A stretch of DNA of 64,000 nucleotides, taken from NCBI GenBank assembly GCA_026214975.1, contig CM047805.1:64092170-64156169 (forward strand), given 5' to 3'. A program made the translations under genes and the position numbers. The stretch comes from Gentiana macrophylla (lineage: Eukaryota; Streptophyta; Magnoliopsida; Gentianales; Gentianaceae). The notes under the pieces were generated by a model. That model saw only the letters and a program-made list of their open reading frames with translations. It was not told the origin of the DNA and did no database searches. Below, in pieces: positions 45,478 to 56,252 of the stretch (the stretch's first letter is position 1; every line of letters begins with the position of its first letter).

Positions 45478-45593
45478 CTTGATCAAACCGGTTCCATTAA
45501 CATGATCGGCATGTACATGAGTATTTATAGCATAGACAAGCTTCAAGCCAAGCTCTTGCACAAGAGGCAGATCCTCGCCTCACCGTTCTATCC
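45478..45593 (-). pseudogene. ETHE1-like persulfide dioxygenase exon fragment
   Basis: The minus strand encodes [20 protein letters not shown] and [16 protein letters not shown] is the metal-binding motif of the metallo-beta-lactamase fold, and its context matches mitochondrial persulfide dioxygenase (ETHE1). The block is bounded by an acceptor-like CAG (45594-45596) and a donor-like GTACAA, so it looks like one intact exon, except for a 1-bp shift near its start. No other exon is found. It is on the same strand as the kinase fragment. Confidence 0.82.
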
Positions 45594-46521
45594 CTGTCTT
45601 CCATTTACAACGTGATAAGATTACACCAAAAGAGAGCAAACAACACAACACACCCAATGAAAGGGTGTAAAAATCAAAAACAAATTGCACATGCAAAAAA
45701 ATTCCACAGATGTTGCATCCTTGGAAGCAAGAACCGCATGCAATTGTAAGAAACAGTAAAAAAACATAGATGAAACCAAGAAACATACCTCAGTATATGA
45801 AGAAGATTAACATAAACGAGAGCAGCAGGAGAAATCAACCATGAATAATCAGGAAAAAAGAACGATCAGCAAGCACAAATGAAAATTAACAACAATTCAA
45901 CAGCAATAGAAGATTTCACCTCACCTACCCGAACAGCGAAGGTGAACTCGACAACAAAGCCCACAAAAAAAACAGATCCAAGAGCAGGCTTAAAAAACTG
46001 ATATTTGCTTCTTTTCGATAACTAAAAAATTACATCTTCGATTACTAATAACATAATAATATTAGAACGAAAACACAGGAAGACTGTAAAATAGTAAAAC
46101 AAAAATTCTGAAAACGGAATAAAATTTGGATCTCGCAAAAAAACATCGCAGATAATACAATGATAAATTCAAGAAACGCATGCATCTCTAATTAAGCATC
46201 AAAAACATAGTAAAATCAACAAAGAAACTTGCACAGGTACAAAAAGAAGGCAAATGATGTAGAAGCGAAAAGAACGACATGGAAGAAGAAGAAGAAGACA
46301 GATTTAATAAACCAGATTTAATCGTTGAGGCAACCCAGAACAAGAGCCCAGTACAGGTGGAAGAAGCAGACCAGAAAACAGAGAAATAAATAAACCAATG
46401 TTAGAGAAACAGAAAGGAATCCAACAGAAGGATGACGATCGAAGCGAGGTATAACACCGAACACATAACAAAATTGGCAAAGAAAGCAGACCAAATTCAC
46501 TTTACTCGAGCAACCAGCAGC

Positions 46522-46523
<2 letters not shown>
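45594..46523. other. No recognisable gene
   Basis: A-rich, low-complexity sequence. It may be intron or flank of the captured exon. Reading frames here are short and uncharacterised. Confidence 0.4.

Positions 46524-46573
<50 letters not shown>
46524..46573. repeat. (AT)n microsatellite, 50 bp
   Basis: Perfect alternating AT run. Confidence 0.9.
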
Positions 46574-46576
<3 letters not shown>

Positions 46577-46679
46577 ATACTAACAATAACGCTTCTACAT
46601 ACTAACACCATTGACCTTAATTTCATTTTCTAGGGTTCAATTTATTGAAGTTTTCCATTTTAAAAGAATGGATGGTGAT

Positions 46680-47260
46680 GATATATGGGCCCGTTGGGTC
46701 GGGTCATTTGTAGTTGGGCCAGGCCCAAGGGTTAATAATAATAAAGATACCCAGACCAGTCAAGCTAGACCGCCAAATGATGACTAGGTCAAGATGCTGG
46801 GCAGAATAGTCAGAGGAGCAGGAGCAGGACTCCACCTTGTTCTGGCCAGCGTTATTTCTGGACAGAAGGACAGTTAAACGTGGGGAAGATCGAGTCAATA
46901 ACATCTCAACTGCTTATGGACGTGGGTAGATCCCACGTCCAGGACATGTTCTATGATAACTCCCCGGCACGTCCAGGGAAAAACGCACGATCCACTACTA
47001 TATAAGGAACACCCTGAACTACGAGGGGGACTTGATTCCAGTTGATTACTTGACCTGGATACGTAGGCAGCTCTCTCGAGAGTTCAGTCCAAATCATACC
47101 CAAATATTCTTGTTCTTGTATTATTTCCTAATTAGATTTACCCGATTACCCGTTTGTAATATTCATACAACATCAGATGGTTTAGGGCTTTGTGCTATTG
47201 GCTATTGCTGCATTACTCGAACAGGTATGTGTCCAATTGGACCTTGTTAATTTCTCAATT
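46680..47260 (+). repeat. LTR-like fragment with TATA box
   Basis: GGGCCCGTTGGG-rich start, then CTATATAAGGAACACC (about 46998) followed by CTGGATACGTAGGCAGC, an arrangement common in plant gypsy LTRs. No partner LTR, primer site or pol is seen. It could be a solo or truncated LTR. Confidence 0.4.
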
Positions 47261-47526
47261 CTCAATGTCAAACTTTCATGAGCTGAAGCATTTCATTTGT
47301 ATAGCAGAAATAGATGGTTGAGTACTCGTGACTAGTTCATTTTTAGTAGTACTAAATTTATATTTCAGCATTTGATTTTGATTAAGAATGTTTTCGGCAC
47401 GCACCAGGATCCCATGCTGTATCATCTTGCTGTGCCACCTGCTGTGATTATTCAATTGGGCTATTTGATGTGTTTTTTTTGTTTTTTTTGTTTTTTGGAA
47501 TATTAGACAAGTGAATTATCTAGTTT
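47261..47526. other. No recognisable feature
   Basis: AT-rich spacer with T runs (47467-47494). It contains the word GGCACGCACCAGGAT at about 47397, which recurs at 52694 on the other side of copia-3, so a pre-existing local duplication was interrupted by that element. Confidence 0.5.
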
Positions 47527-47531
47527 GCCCC

Positions 47532-47723
47532 TGAAAAAGAATAGAGATATATATTGTGGTTATGTGTCATTGTATTATTGGTTGATTAATGTAGTAATGA
47601 CACATGTTAGATTCTATCTTGAAGTAAGTGATATGGTTGTAACAACCTTGTTGATATAAGGTGGCTGGATGTAATCAAATCTTAGCTTGAATGAATAGAA
47701 AACTTTTCTCTTAGATTTTATCT
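47532..47723 (+). repeat. copia-3 5' LTR
   Basis: 192 bp, TGAAAAAGAATAG...GATTTTATCT. Identical to 52435-52626. Confidence 0.93.
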
Positions 47724-47735
47724 TGGTATCAGAGA
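47724..47735 (+). other. copia-3 primer-binding site
   Basis: TGGTATCAGAGA, 11 of 12 matching the initiator-Met complement, directly abutting the LTR. Confidence 0.88.
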
Positions 47736-47743
47736 GAGAGTTT

Positions 47744-50266
47744 ATGGCGGAGCCACCATTACCGCCGAGTTCCGCCGCTCCCTCCATCACCGGAGTTGGA
47801 GCAAGTACAGAAAACCCACCGTTCTCTTCCACTATCGTTACTTCAACCCAGATTGTCACTGGAATTCCTGTTTCCAGCTTAACATTACCACCAACTACAC
47901 ATTTTCTTGGGAGCTCTTTTCCGTCTCCATCTAGCTACATTTCACCACATGCAGGTCCATCCGCCACCGGTTTGAGCTTTGGCACTGGATTACCACCACT
48001 TTCTGCTCCTGGGTTCCACAGATCGGAATCTTACACTCCTGCTTTTAGAACTGCAAGTCCAACATCACCGTTCAACACTCTTACTCCGGCTCCGTTCAAC
48101 GGCCATTTAAATCAAGTCACCACTGTCAAGCTCAACAGAGACAACTACCTTCTGTGGAGGTATATGATTTTACCAGTGGTCAAAGGGTACAAGCTGGATG
48201 GTTTCTTGCTTGGAACGAAACCTCGACCGCCGGAGATACCTGGTCTGCCATTGAATCCGGCAACTGATGAATGGGATTCAGTGGACCACCTTCTTATGGG
48301 TTGGCTTTTAGGGTCCATGACTGAACAGGCTCTCACCGAGGTAATTGGATGCTCTACTTCTCATGAAATCTGGTCAACTTTAGAAATGCTGTTTAACAAT
48401 CAATCTGAGTCTAGGATGCTTGAGTATAAAAGTGCTCTTACTAAGGCTGAGAAAGGCACTCGATCAATGGCAGATTACTTAGCCCTGATGAAATCTTATA
48501 GTGATAACCTTACAGCAGCAGGTTACCCCATTTCTAAATCTGAGTTGATACTTGCTACATTGGGGGGTTTGGATAAAGAATACGAGGCTGTGATAGTGAA
48601 TCTTACAGCTCGAATTGGTTCTTTGTCATGGCAAGAGGTCCAGTCCCAGTTGGTTACCCATGAACGGCTCTTGGCTAGATTCAATCCTGGGACTCAAGCA
48701 TCCTTAGGACAGTCCAATCCCTCTGCTCATTTTGCTAACTACACAGGTGGTAATAGTCAAGGAAGAGGCAATCCAAGACCTACTGGTTCAGGTCAGACAT
48801 CCTATAGAGGCAGGGGTGGATACAGAGGTGGTAGAAGTAGAGGAAGAGGTGGTGGTAGGTCTTCTTCATCTGGAAATAGGATGGTATGTCAGTTATGTGG
48901 TAAAGGTGGACACACAGTGGGCATATGCTGGCATAGGTTTGAAACTGACTTCCAGCCTGTTGATCAAAATTTATCAGCAAGGCCTGCTCATCCTTCAGCA
49001 TTTGTGGCCACACCAAGTTCTGTAGCTGATCATGCCTGGTACCTTGACAGTGGAGCCACCAACCATGTAACCTCAGATTTGGCAAACTTGACTCTAAACA
49101 CTCCTTATCATGGTACTGATACACTGACAGTTGGTAATGGTGAACATTTATTCATTAAGCACATTGGTCATACTATGCTACACACACATGTTGGTCCTTT
49201 AGTTCTAAATGATGTCTTACATGTTCCACAAATTACTAGGAACTTGCTTAGTCTCTCTAAACTCATGTCTGACAATGATATAACTGTTGAATTTACTGAT
49301 GATTTCTGTTTTGTTAAGGACAAGCCAACAAAGAACATAGTTCTCAGGGGTCAACTCAAGGATGGGCTCTATCAGATTCTGCCACTGGACAATGAGTCAG
49401 ATCAGCTCTCTCTTCACTCCAAAATCCAACCTAAAGCTGTTTTCCTCAGTCAAGTTCAGTCTGCTGCAGCTAGGTCTAAGTCTGTAGTAGTAGATGATCT
49501 AAATAAGGATCCAAATGTCTGGCATAGGAGGTTAGGTCATCCCTCCATTAGAATTCTGAATCATGTCTTGAATGCTTGTAACTCTTCTATTAATGGAAAA
49601 TTAGCTTTTTGTGATGCTTGTCAATTTGGTAAGTTTCATGCTTTGCCTCATCCCCCATCCTCTTATCATGCTGATCACTTGTTTCAACTTGTTCATACTG
49701 ATATTTGGGGCCCTGCCCCTGTCAAGTCCACTGAAGGACACATGTATTACATACATTTTCTTGATGATTATACTCGATTTGCCTGGATTTTCCCCTTGAA
49801 AGCTAAATCTGATGCCCTATCCATCTTTACTCAGTTCAAAACCCTGGCTGAAACTCAGTTCTCCACCAAAATCCAGTGTGTCCAATCTGATTGGGGAGGA
49901 GAATATAGAGTGTTTGAAACATTCCTGAAACAACATGGCATTCTATTTAGACATTCTTGTCCCCATGACCATGCTCAAAATGGCAGGGCAGAGAGAAAAC
50001 ATAGACACATTACTGAATTAGGTCTCACCATGCTTGCTCAAGCTACTATGCCCCTTAGATACTGGTGGCACAGCTTTCAAGCTGCTGTGTCTGTCATTAA
50101 CTGCCTCCCTACACTGTGCTTAATCTTAAATCTCCCTATGAGTGTCTGTTCCATAAAAAACCTAACTACCATGTCTTCAAAGTTTTTGGATGCACTGTTT
50201 ACCCTTATCTCAGGCCTTTTCATACCACCAAATTCCAATACCATACTCACAAGTGTGTCAATCTAG
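47744..50266 (+). CDS. copia-3 Gag, protease and integrase (frame 1)
   Basis: ATG 47744 (MAEPPLPPSS) is chosen because upstream codons overlap the primer site. The order is: Pro/Ser-rich leader; gag core (KLNRDNYLLWRYMILPVVKG, SYSDNLTAAGYPISKSELIL); RGG-type basic tail; zinc knuckle CQLCGKGGHTVGIC; protease WYLDSGATNHVTSD; HHCC module (WHRRLGHPSI, CDACQFGK); integrase core LVHTDIWGPAP, VQSDWGGEY and HAQNGRAERKHRHI. All catalytic residues are present. A 1-bp loss near 50113 shifts the integrase end out of frame; it continues in the frame open from 50116. Confidence 0.92.
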   Translation: MAEPPLPPSSAAPSITGVGASTENPPFSSTIVTSTQIVTGIPVSSLTLPPTTHFLGSSFPSPSSYISPHAGPSATGLSFGTGLPPLSAPGFHRSESYTPAFRTASPTSPFNTLTPAPFNGHLNQVTTVKLNRDNYLLWRYMILPVVKGYKLDGFLLGTKPRPPEIPGLPLNPATDEWDSVDHLLMGWLLGSMTEQALTEVIGCSTSHEIWSTLEMLFNNQSESRMLEYKSALTKAEKGTRSMADYLALMKSYSDNLTAAGYPISKSELILATLGGLDKEYEAVIVNLTARIGSLSWQEVQSQLVTHERLLARFNPGTQASLGQSNPSAHFANYTGGNSQGRGNPRPTGSGQTSYRGRGGYRGGRSRGRGGGRSSSSGNRMVCQLCGKGGHTVGICWHRFETDFQPVDQNLSARPAHPSAFVATPSSVADHAWYLDSGATNHVTSDLANLTLNTPYHGTDTLTVGNGEHLFIKHIGHTMLHTHVGPLVLNDVLHVPQITRNLLSLSKLMSDNDITVEFTDDFCFVKDKPTKNIVLRGQLKDGLYQILPLDNESDQLSLHSKIQPKAVFLSQVQSAAARSKSVVVDDLNKDPNVWHRRLGHPSIRILNHVLNACNSSINGKLAFCDACQFGKFHALPHPPSSYHADHLFQLVHTDIWGPAPVKSTEGHMYYIHFLDDYTRFAWIFPLKAKSDALSIFTQFKTLAETQFSTKIQCVQSDWGGEYRVFETFLKQHGILFRHSCPHDHAQNGRAERKHRHITELGLTMLAQATMPLRYWWHSFQAAVSVINCLPTLCLILNLPMSVCSIKNLTTMSSKFLDALFTLISGLFIPPNSNTILTSVSI

Positions 50267-51735
50267 GACTCAGTCCCTACCACAAGGGATATAAGTGTCT
50301 TGATCCTTCAGGTAAGATCTATATTTCTAATAATGTTAAATTTAATGAAATGCAGTTTCCCTTTGCTGAAGGGTTTACTCAGGGTCCTTCCACCCAACAG
50401 CTCCCTAATCCTGATCTTGCTGTCACTTTTCTCCCTTTTGGTCTGACTCATTCAGAGGGGCACACTACATCAATGACTGAGCCAGCCTTGAGATGCACTA
50501 CTGAGCCAGCCTTGAGATGCACTACTGATACTGAAACTGGACACAACAATGATAACAATGGTAATGATGTCCCTTTGTTTCCTTTGGTAACTACACCAGG
50601 TCATGCACACACTGACATCAGCCCTGAAACTGAGTCTCACAGAATATCCACACAGTTGATGTCACCAGTCATCACAACATCAGCACATTCACATCCTCAT
50701 GATCATACTGAATCACCTTCCACAAATGAGTCTACAGAATCCAGTCATCACTCCTTCACCCACAGTAGTAGTCAACCTGCTCCTCCTACACAAGTCACAC
50801 ATCATATGCAGACTAGGTCAAAGAGTGGCATCTTTAAGCCAAAAACCTATAATGTCTCAGTGGCTAAATTTCATGCTTTCCCAACTGAACCAGTTAGTGT
50901 ATCAGATGCCTTGATGAGTGGTGGATGGAGACAGGCAATGATGGATGAGTATAAAGCTCTTGTTCTCAATAAGACATGGGATTTAGTAAAACCTAATCCT
51001 AATTACACCACAGTGGGGAGTAAATGGGTGTTCAAGTTGAAACTGAAACCAGATGGCAGCATACTTAAACATAAGGCAAGATTAGTGGCTAAAGGGTATG
51101 ATCAGCACTATGGGATTGATTTCACAGAAACATTCAGTCCTGTGGCTAAATTGGCTACCATCAGGATTGTTCTTGCTATAGCAGTGTCCATGAATTGGCC
51201 AATCAATCAGATTGATATAAATAATGCATTCTTGAATGGTCCACTGCAAGAACCTGTGTATATGTTACAGCCAGAAGGATTTGAAGATTCCAGTAGACCA
51301 GAATATGTGTGCAGATTAAACAAGGCCATTTATGGTCTAAAACAAGCTCCAAGGGCATGGTTCAATGCCCTAAAATCACAGCTGCTTTCTTGGGGCTTCA
51401 TACAAACTACCTGTGATACCTCCCTGTTTATGTTCAGAAAAGACAGTCAAACTTTGTTTGCACTAATCTATGTGGATGACATTCTACTGACAGGTAACTC
51501 CCCAGCATTGATTCAAAAGTTCATCAAAGTCTTGGACTCCAAGTTCTCCCTTAAAGATCTAGGACCTGTGTCACATTTTTTGGGTATGCAAGTGTCTAGA
51601 AACAAAGCTGGATTGCATCTCACTCAGTCCTACTATGCATCACAACTCCTCAAGAAGTTGGGATTTGAACACATTAACTCCTGTCCTACTCCCATGGTGC
51701 TCGGAAAGCGATTCTTTGCCACAACAAGGAGAACC
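50116..51735 (+). CDS. copia-3 integrase C-terminus and reverse transcriptase (frame 2)
   Basis: Continues integrase as KSPYECLFHKKPNYHVFKVF, GCTVYPYLRPFHTTKFQYHT. A Ser/Thr/His-rich linker follows, with an exact 24-bp tandem duplication (about 50476-50523). [82 protein letters not shown] and catalytic LIYVDDILLTGN. All signature motifs are intact. The frame is lost at about 51700-51735, after PTPMVLGKR. Confidence 0.92.
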
Positions 51736-52435
51736 TTTCAACAATCCTACAGTTTACAGGAGTGCAATAGGGGCATTACAATATCTCACCCTAACAAGGC
51801 CAGATATATCCTTTGCAGTCAACACTTTAAGCCAATTCATGCAAGAACCCTACACATCTCATTGGCAAGCCCTGAAGAGACTTCTGAGGTATATACAGGG
51901 AACTTTGGATATGGGGCTGATGTTTAGACCTTCAGGAGCCCTAGAAATACATGGTTTCTCAGATGCAAATTGGGCTGTTTGTCCAATTGACAGAAAGTCA
52001 ACTGGTGGTTACTGTGTCTATTTAGGAGATTCCCTTGTCTCCTGGAGCTCTAAGAAGCAAACAGTTGTGTCAAGATCAAGCTGTGAATCAGAGTATAGGT
52101 CCCTAGCTAATTTGGCAGCAGAGGTCAAATGGATTACACAGCTCCTTAAAGAAATGCAGTTTCAACTTCCTCAGACACCAATTCTCTGGTGTGACAATAC
52201 AGGGGCCAATTCTCTAGCTCAAAATCCTGTTTACCATGCTAGAACCAAACATATAGAAGTGGACGTGCATTTTATCAGAAATCTGGTATTGAACAAGGAG
52301 ATGACAGTGTCCTATATACCAGCCTGGGATCAAGTTGCGAGATAGCTTCACCAAAGCAACCGCCAGATTAGTACCTTTGACATCTTCAGGCACAAACTCA
52401 ATGTGACTCATCCACATATTCGTTTGAGAGGGGCT
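51700..52435 (+). CDS. copia-3 RT end and RNase H (frame 3)
   Basis: GEPFNNPTVYRSAIGALQYL, TRPDISFAVNTLSQFMQ, FSDANWAVCPIDRKSTGGYC, SRSSCESEYRSLANLAAEVK and LWCDNTGANSLAQNPVYHAR are a complete copia RT tail and RNase H. The frame closes early after PAWDQVAR (52343); an extra base there shifts the final DSFTKAT and FDIFRHKLNV part. Confidence 0.9.
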
Positions 52436-52626
52436 GAAAAAGAATAGAGATATATATTGTGGTTATGTGTCATTGTATTATTGGTTGATTAATGTAGTAA
52501 TGACACATGTTAGATTCTATCTTGAAGTAAGTGATATGGTTGTAACAACCTTGTTGATATAAGGTGGCTGGATGTAATCAAATCTTAGCTTGAATGAATA
52601 GAAAACTTTTCTCTTAGATTTTATCT
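52435..52626 (+). repeat. copia-3 3' LTR
   Basis: 192 bp, identical to the 5' LTR; preceded by AGAGGGGC and followed by GCCCC. Confidence 0.93.
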
Positions 52627-52631
52627 GCCCC

Positions 52632-53458
52632 TACTTACCTTATAACAGCAAGCTGCTGTGAACTTATTTACAGCAGAGGATCTCTGCTCTTATGGCACGC
52701 ACCAGGATTTTGTACGCTTTTTTCGGATCAGAGTTTAGAACATGATGTTTCCATATGATTTAGCTAAAAAAAAAATACTATATAACATTGTTGGCTTTTA
52801 AAGATTGCTGTTCTTTTGAATGGAGTACTTACGGGCAGGGGCTCCAGATAGGAAGTTTACAATTCATATTCGAATGGCGGTTTTTTTCAGCTACTGTAGT
52901 TAAGCTCTTATGCTCACACAATTTAGTAACACGACTTTATGTGTTTGATAGTGTTAAATATCGCTAGCATAAGCTAAAATAAGCTTTTGGGAAAAAATGG
53001 TGGAATCTGCTAGTAAAAGGTTTATTGTTATTGTGGATCAAATCAAAGCTGGTGAATCAATGAATGGGAGATTAGTTTTTGGTTTTTTTTTGGACTTGTT
53101 TTAGTTTTGTAGTATAATTTCAATCCCAAATGTTTTATTTTAGAGATAGGGAACTTTAGCAAAGGCCTAAATATATCTTCCAAAACCTCAACCATTTCTT
53201 GAATACTTGATCCTAATGTCCCAAGACGTTTAACTAAATTCTGGGTTCGGAAATGATCAACATTTTTGTTTCATTTCTTTCTGTTGAGTAGCAGCAACTC
53301 TCCTTCTATGCTTCGAATTTCGGAAACCCAACTTGTTTTGTTTCAACAATTTTGGAAAAAAAAAATTTGTGTGTCAACAAGTTTGGAAAACTGCTATCTA
53401 TCGAGTGTTTCTGTGTAATTTTTTTTTTGCTCAACTGTAGACTTGAAAAAAAATCCGT
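52632..53458. other. No recognisable feature
   Basis: AT-rich, T-run-bearing spacer. No coding frame, repeat pair or RNA signature is evident. Confidence 0.45.
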
Positions 53459-53570
53459 ATAAAACAATTATCATTGAAAATTTATTCTATCCCTCGAGAA
53501 AAATATCCTAGCTCCGCCTATGTTCGCCGTTCCCGTTTCCTTGTAAATCGGCAATCCTTTCTCTTCTATT

Positions 53571-53733
53571 CTATGGCCATGGATGTGGAACCCGCAGTGG
53601 CTCCCAATTTGGTAGCCAACGATTCCGATCCCTTTACGCCTTTTGTTGAGATGCCCTAGCGCCGCAGTGAGGATTTGTTGATGGTGACCTGACTGGACCA
53701 TGAAACGACAACCCGTGGAGAAAACAACAAGGT
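53571..53733 (+). other. Possible exon of an unidentified gene
   Basis: From ATG 53571 the frame reads MAMDVEPAVAPNLVANDSDP then FTPFVEMP and a TAG, beyond which the same frame looks coding (SEDLLMVT, LDHETTTRGENNK) up to a donor-like AACAAGGTAC at about 53729. Two stops interrupt it. It may be the first exon of a decayed gene. I do not recognise the family. Confidence 0.3.
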
Positions 53734-53902
53734 ACTTTTCTTCTTCGATCGTCCCTGTATACATGCTCTTTCAGTTTTCCTTGAGTACTCACTGGGATTT
53801 TGTTTTTGTTTTGTATGGGAGAGAAAGAAGGATGGACAGGGCCAAGTGGGTTTTTCCAAATGGTTCATTGCCCAATTTAGGTTATTCAATCTTTTTGACC
53901 AA

Positions 53903-54024
53903 AGAAATGGCTGATATAGTTGTTTCTTATAAGAAAATGGTCTAAACAATTTGTTTCTCTGGTCAGAAATGGCTGATATAGTTGTTTCTTATAAGAAAAT
54001 GGTCTAAACAATTTGTTTCTCTTA
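53903..54024. repeat. 62-bp tandem duplication
   Basis: AGAAATGGCTGATATAGTTG and about 40 further bases occur at 53903 and again, identically, at 53965. Confidence 0.9.
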
Positions 54025-54375
54025 TTACTTAAACAATGCATGTATATGGACAAATTTACCCTTGGATTCCCAATTGAAGTCCCAAAATTACCCCTCCATT
54101 TAGTTTTATTGAAATAATAAAATAAAAAATAAATAGCCGTGAATCATTAATTAGATTCTTCATTCCCAATTAGTGCGTCGGTATAACGGCTTCCTCATTC
54201 CCAAATTAGCTTGAATTTCAGCTGCCAAATTGAACCGAAGGTTTGCGCTGATTCCGTTTTGATGCTGTTCGTGCTTATTGGATTTCCTATTGATGCCGTT
54301 CTGATGCTTTCGTGTTGTTAATCGTTGTTGTTCGCATTCATCCTTTGTAATTTTTGATTTGGAAGTTCTTCAAAG

Positions 54376-54640
54376 AAGGTGATTTCTTCATTCGGTTTAA
54401 TGTTTTTCAGTTCTTCATTCGATTTCCATGATTTCTTCATCCGATTTACCAATTTAGGGTTTGTTCTTCATTCGATTTTGCTGTGAAAGTGTTTTTTTTA
54501 ATAGTTAATAGTTTATTCGATTTTGCTGTGAAATTTCTTCGATATTGCTGTGAAATTTCTTCATCCATCTTCATTCGATTTCATGTTTTTCAGTTCTTCA
54601 TTCGGTTTGTTCTTCATTCGATTATGTTAATAGTTTGATT
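54376..54640. repeat. Degenerate TTCTTCATTCGATTT-type repeats
   Basis: Words TTCTTCATTCGATTT, TTTTGCTGTGAAA and TTTTTCAGTTCTTCATTCG recur at irregular spacing. It lies in the 5' region of the Mutator fragment and may be a decayed terminal or untranslated repeat. Confidence 0.65.
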
Positions 54641-54838
54641 TTATATTTATTTTTTGGAAATGCAAATAATTTGGGGGGAAATGATGAAAGTGACAAATTG
54701 ATGAAGAACAGATGAATTGTTTGGATGAAATTTACATGATTTTCCAGATTTGGGAGAGAAAAGAAAAAATTTACAGTAGTCCTCCTCGTTCTAAGTATAT
54801 ATATATAGCAATCTTAATTAACAGTTAATCTATTTTAA

Positions 54839-56252
54839 TTGTGTTTTTCTAATCTTACTAAAGCAGGTACACTTTTTCATATGGGTAAGAAACAATCTGA
54901 AGAAGTTTCATTTTATGTTTGTTACCCGGCTGTCATTGAAGTGAAAGATAATGATTTGTGGTCGTGGAAGTACGTTAAAGGTGAGATAACCCCAGTGAAA
55001 AGTGTTTTAATCATCTCAAAGTACAGCTCATTTGAAGAATTGTATCAGGAGGTGAAGAAAGAATTGGAAATTGATACAAGTGTGTGTGATTTTGAGATGA
55101 AAGTTCTGCCCCCTGTTCCTAAAGCTTTTCCGATGACACTTGATTCCGATAATATGGTGAAAAAGTTCTTGACGATGAGTGGTATGAAGCAAGAGTATTT
55201 GTTAGTGAGTTTGAAAGAAAAAGCAAAAGTTAATGAAGTGGATGAAAGATATATTGATGTTCATGTTGATGGCAATGTTGAAGCTCAAGTACCAATTTTT
55301 GAAGTGGATGTTGGTAATGATGATGCTATTCATGTTGATGGTAATGTTGATGATCAAGTACCAAATGTTGAAATGGATGTTGGTAAGGATCATGTTGTTC
55401 ATGTTGATGATCGTGATGTACTTGAGGACACAAATCCGAGCGTTGATAAGTTGATGAATGATATATGTGTGGAAGAAACAAATGTTGAAGAAGATCGTTT
55501 GTTGAGCTTTTCGGGAGAAGATGTTTTTATTGAAGCAAATGAGGATAGGTCAAATGAGGATACCTTGAATCCAACGGGACCAATTGCTGAGGATATGAAT
55601 CGTGGGAGTCAGTTCATTGGTTTATGTCATGTGAGAATTCTTGAAGATTTGGACATTCGTACAAAGGATGTGTTTGGAAGTAAAACTTTGTTGATTTTTA
55701 AGGTTGAGATGTTGGCGGTGAAATATCATTTTGAATTTACAACACAAGCTTCCACGAGAGAACTTTATATGGTTCAATGTGCTGGTAAAGGATGCAAATG
55801 GAGGCTTCGAGCATCCCAATTGGCTAATTCTACACGCTTTCAAGTTGGGAAGTATTCGAGTAGGCATACTTGCCCGCCTATGCGTCGTTTAAGAGATCAT
55901 AAACATGCTTCTTACAAGCTAGTTGGCCGACACTATTTGTCGAAGTTTAAAGACGTCGACCGTGTGTACTCTCCAAGGATATGCGTCATGATTTTCTTGA
56001 AGAGTTTGGATATGAAATAAATTATGACAAGGCGTTGAAGGCTAGGCGTTATGGGGAATCATTGCTTCGTGGATATCCGAAAACGAGTTATGGGTGTTTA
56101 CCAAAGTTTTTTCATAGGTTGGAGGTTACAAACCCGGGAACTAAGACAAATATAAAAACAAAAGATGGAAGCGACGAGTTTTTCTATTGTTATATGGCAC
56201 TTGGTGCAAGTATTAGAGGGTTTGAGTTTATGCGGCCAGTCGTTTGTGTGGA
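54839..56252 (+). pseudogene. Mutator-like (MuDR) transposase, N-terminal fragment
   Basis: About 470 residues in two frames. An N-terminal region (MGKKQSEEVSFYVCYPAVIE) is followed by an acidic linker with two tandem copies of a HVDGNV..QVP..E.DVG.D unit. The MuDR DNA-binding zinc domain follows (CAGKGCKWRLRA, FQVGKYSSRHTC). After a 1-bp loss near 55975, HDFLEEFGYEINYDKALKAR, FFHRLEVTNPGTKTNIKT, YMALGASIRGFEFMRPVVCV lead into the catalytic core. The protein stops at VCVD where the gypsy LTR starts at 56253. The first catalytic Asp region is reached; the rest of the DDE core is absent. Confidence 0.9.

Larger units (their letters stand above)
47532..52626 (+). mobile_element. Very young Ty1/copia retrotransposon (copia-3)
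   Basis: A 5,095-bp element has 192-bp LTRs (47532-47723 and 52435-52626) identical over their whole length, flanked by GCCCC (47527-47531 and 52627-52631). Primer site TGGTATCAGAGA follows the 5' LTR and AGAGGGGC precedes the 3' LTR. Gag to RNase H are all present, with only a few 1-bp shifts. The LTR starts TG but ends CT instead of CA. Confidence 0.95.

Noticed and set aside
46680..47260. A host promoter from the TATA box and downstream frame
   Set aside because: Arrangement fits an LTR better and no coding exon follows; left as LTR-like.
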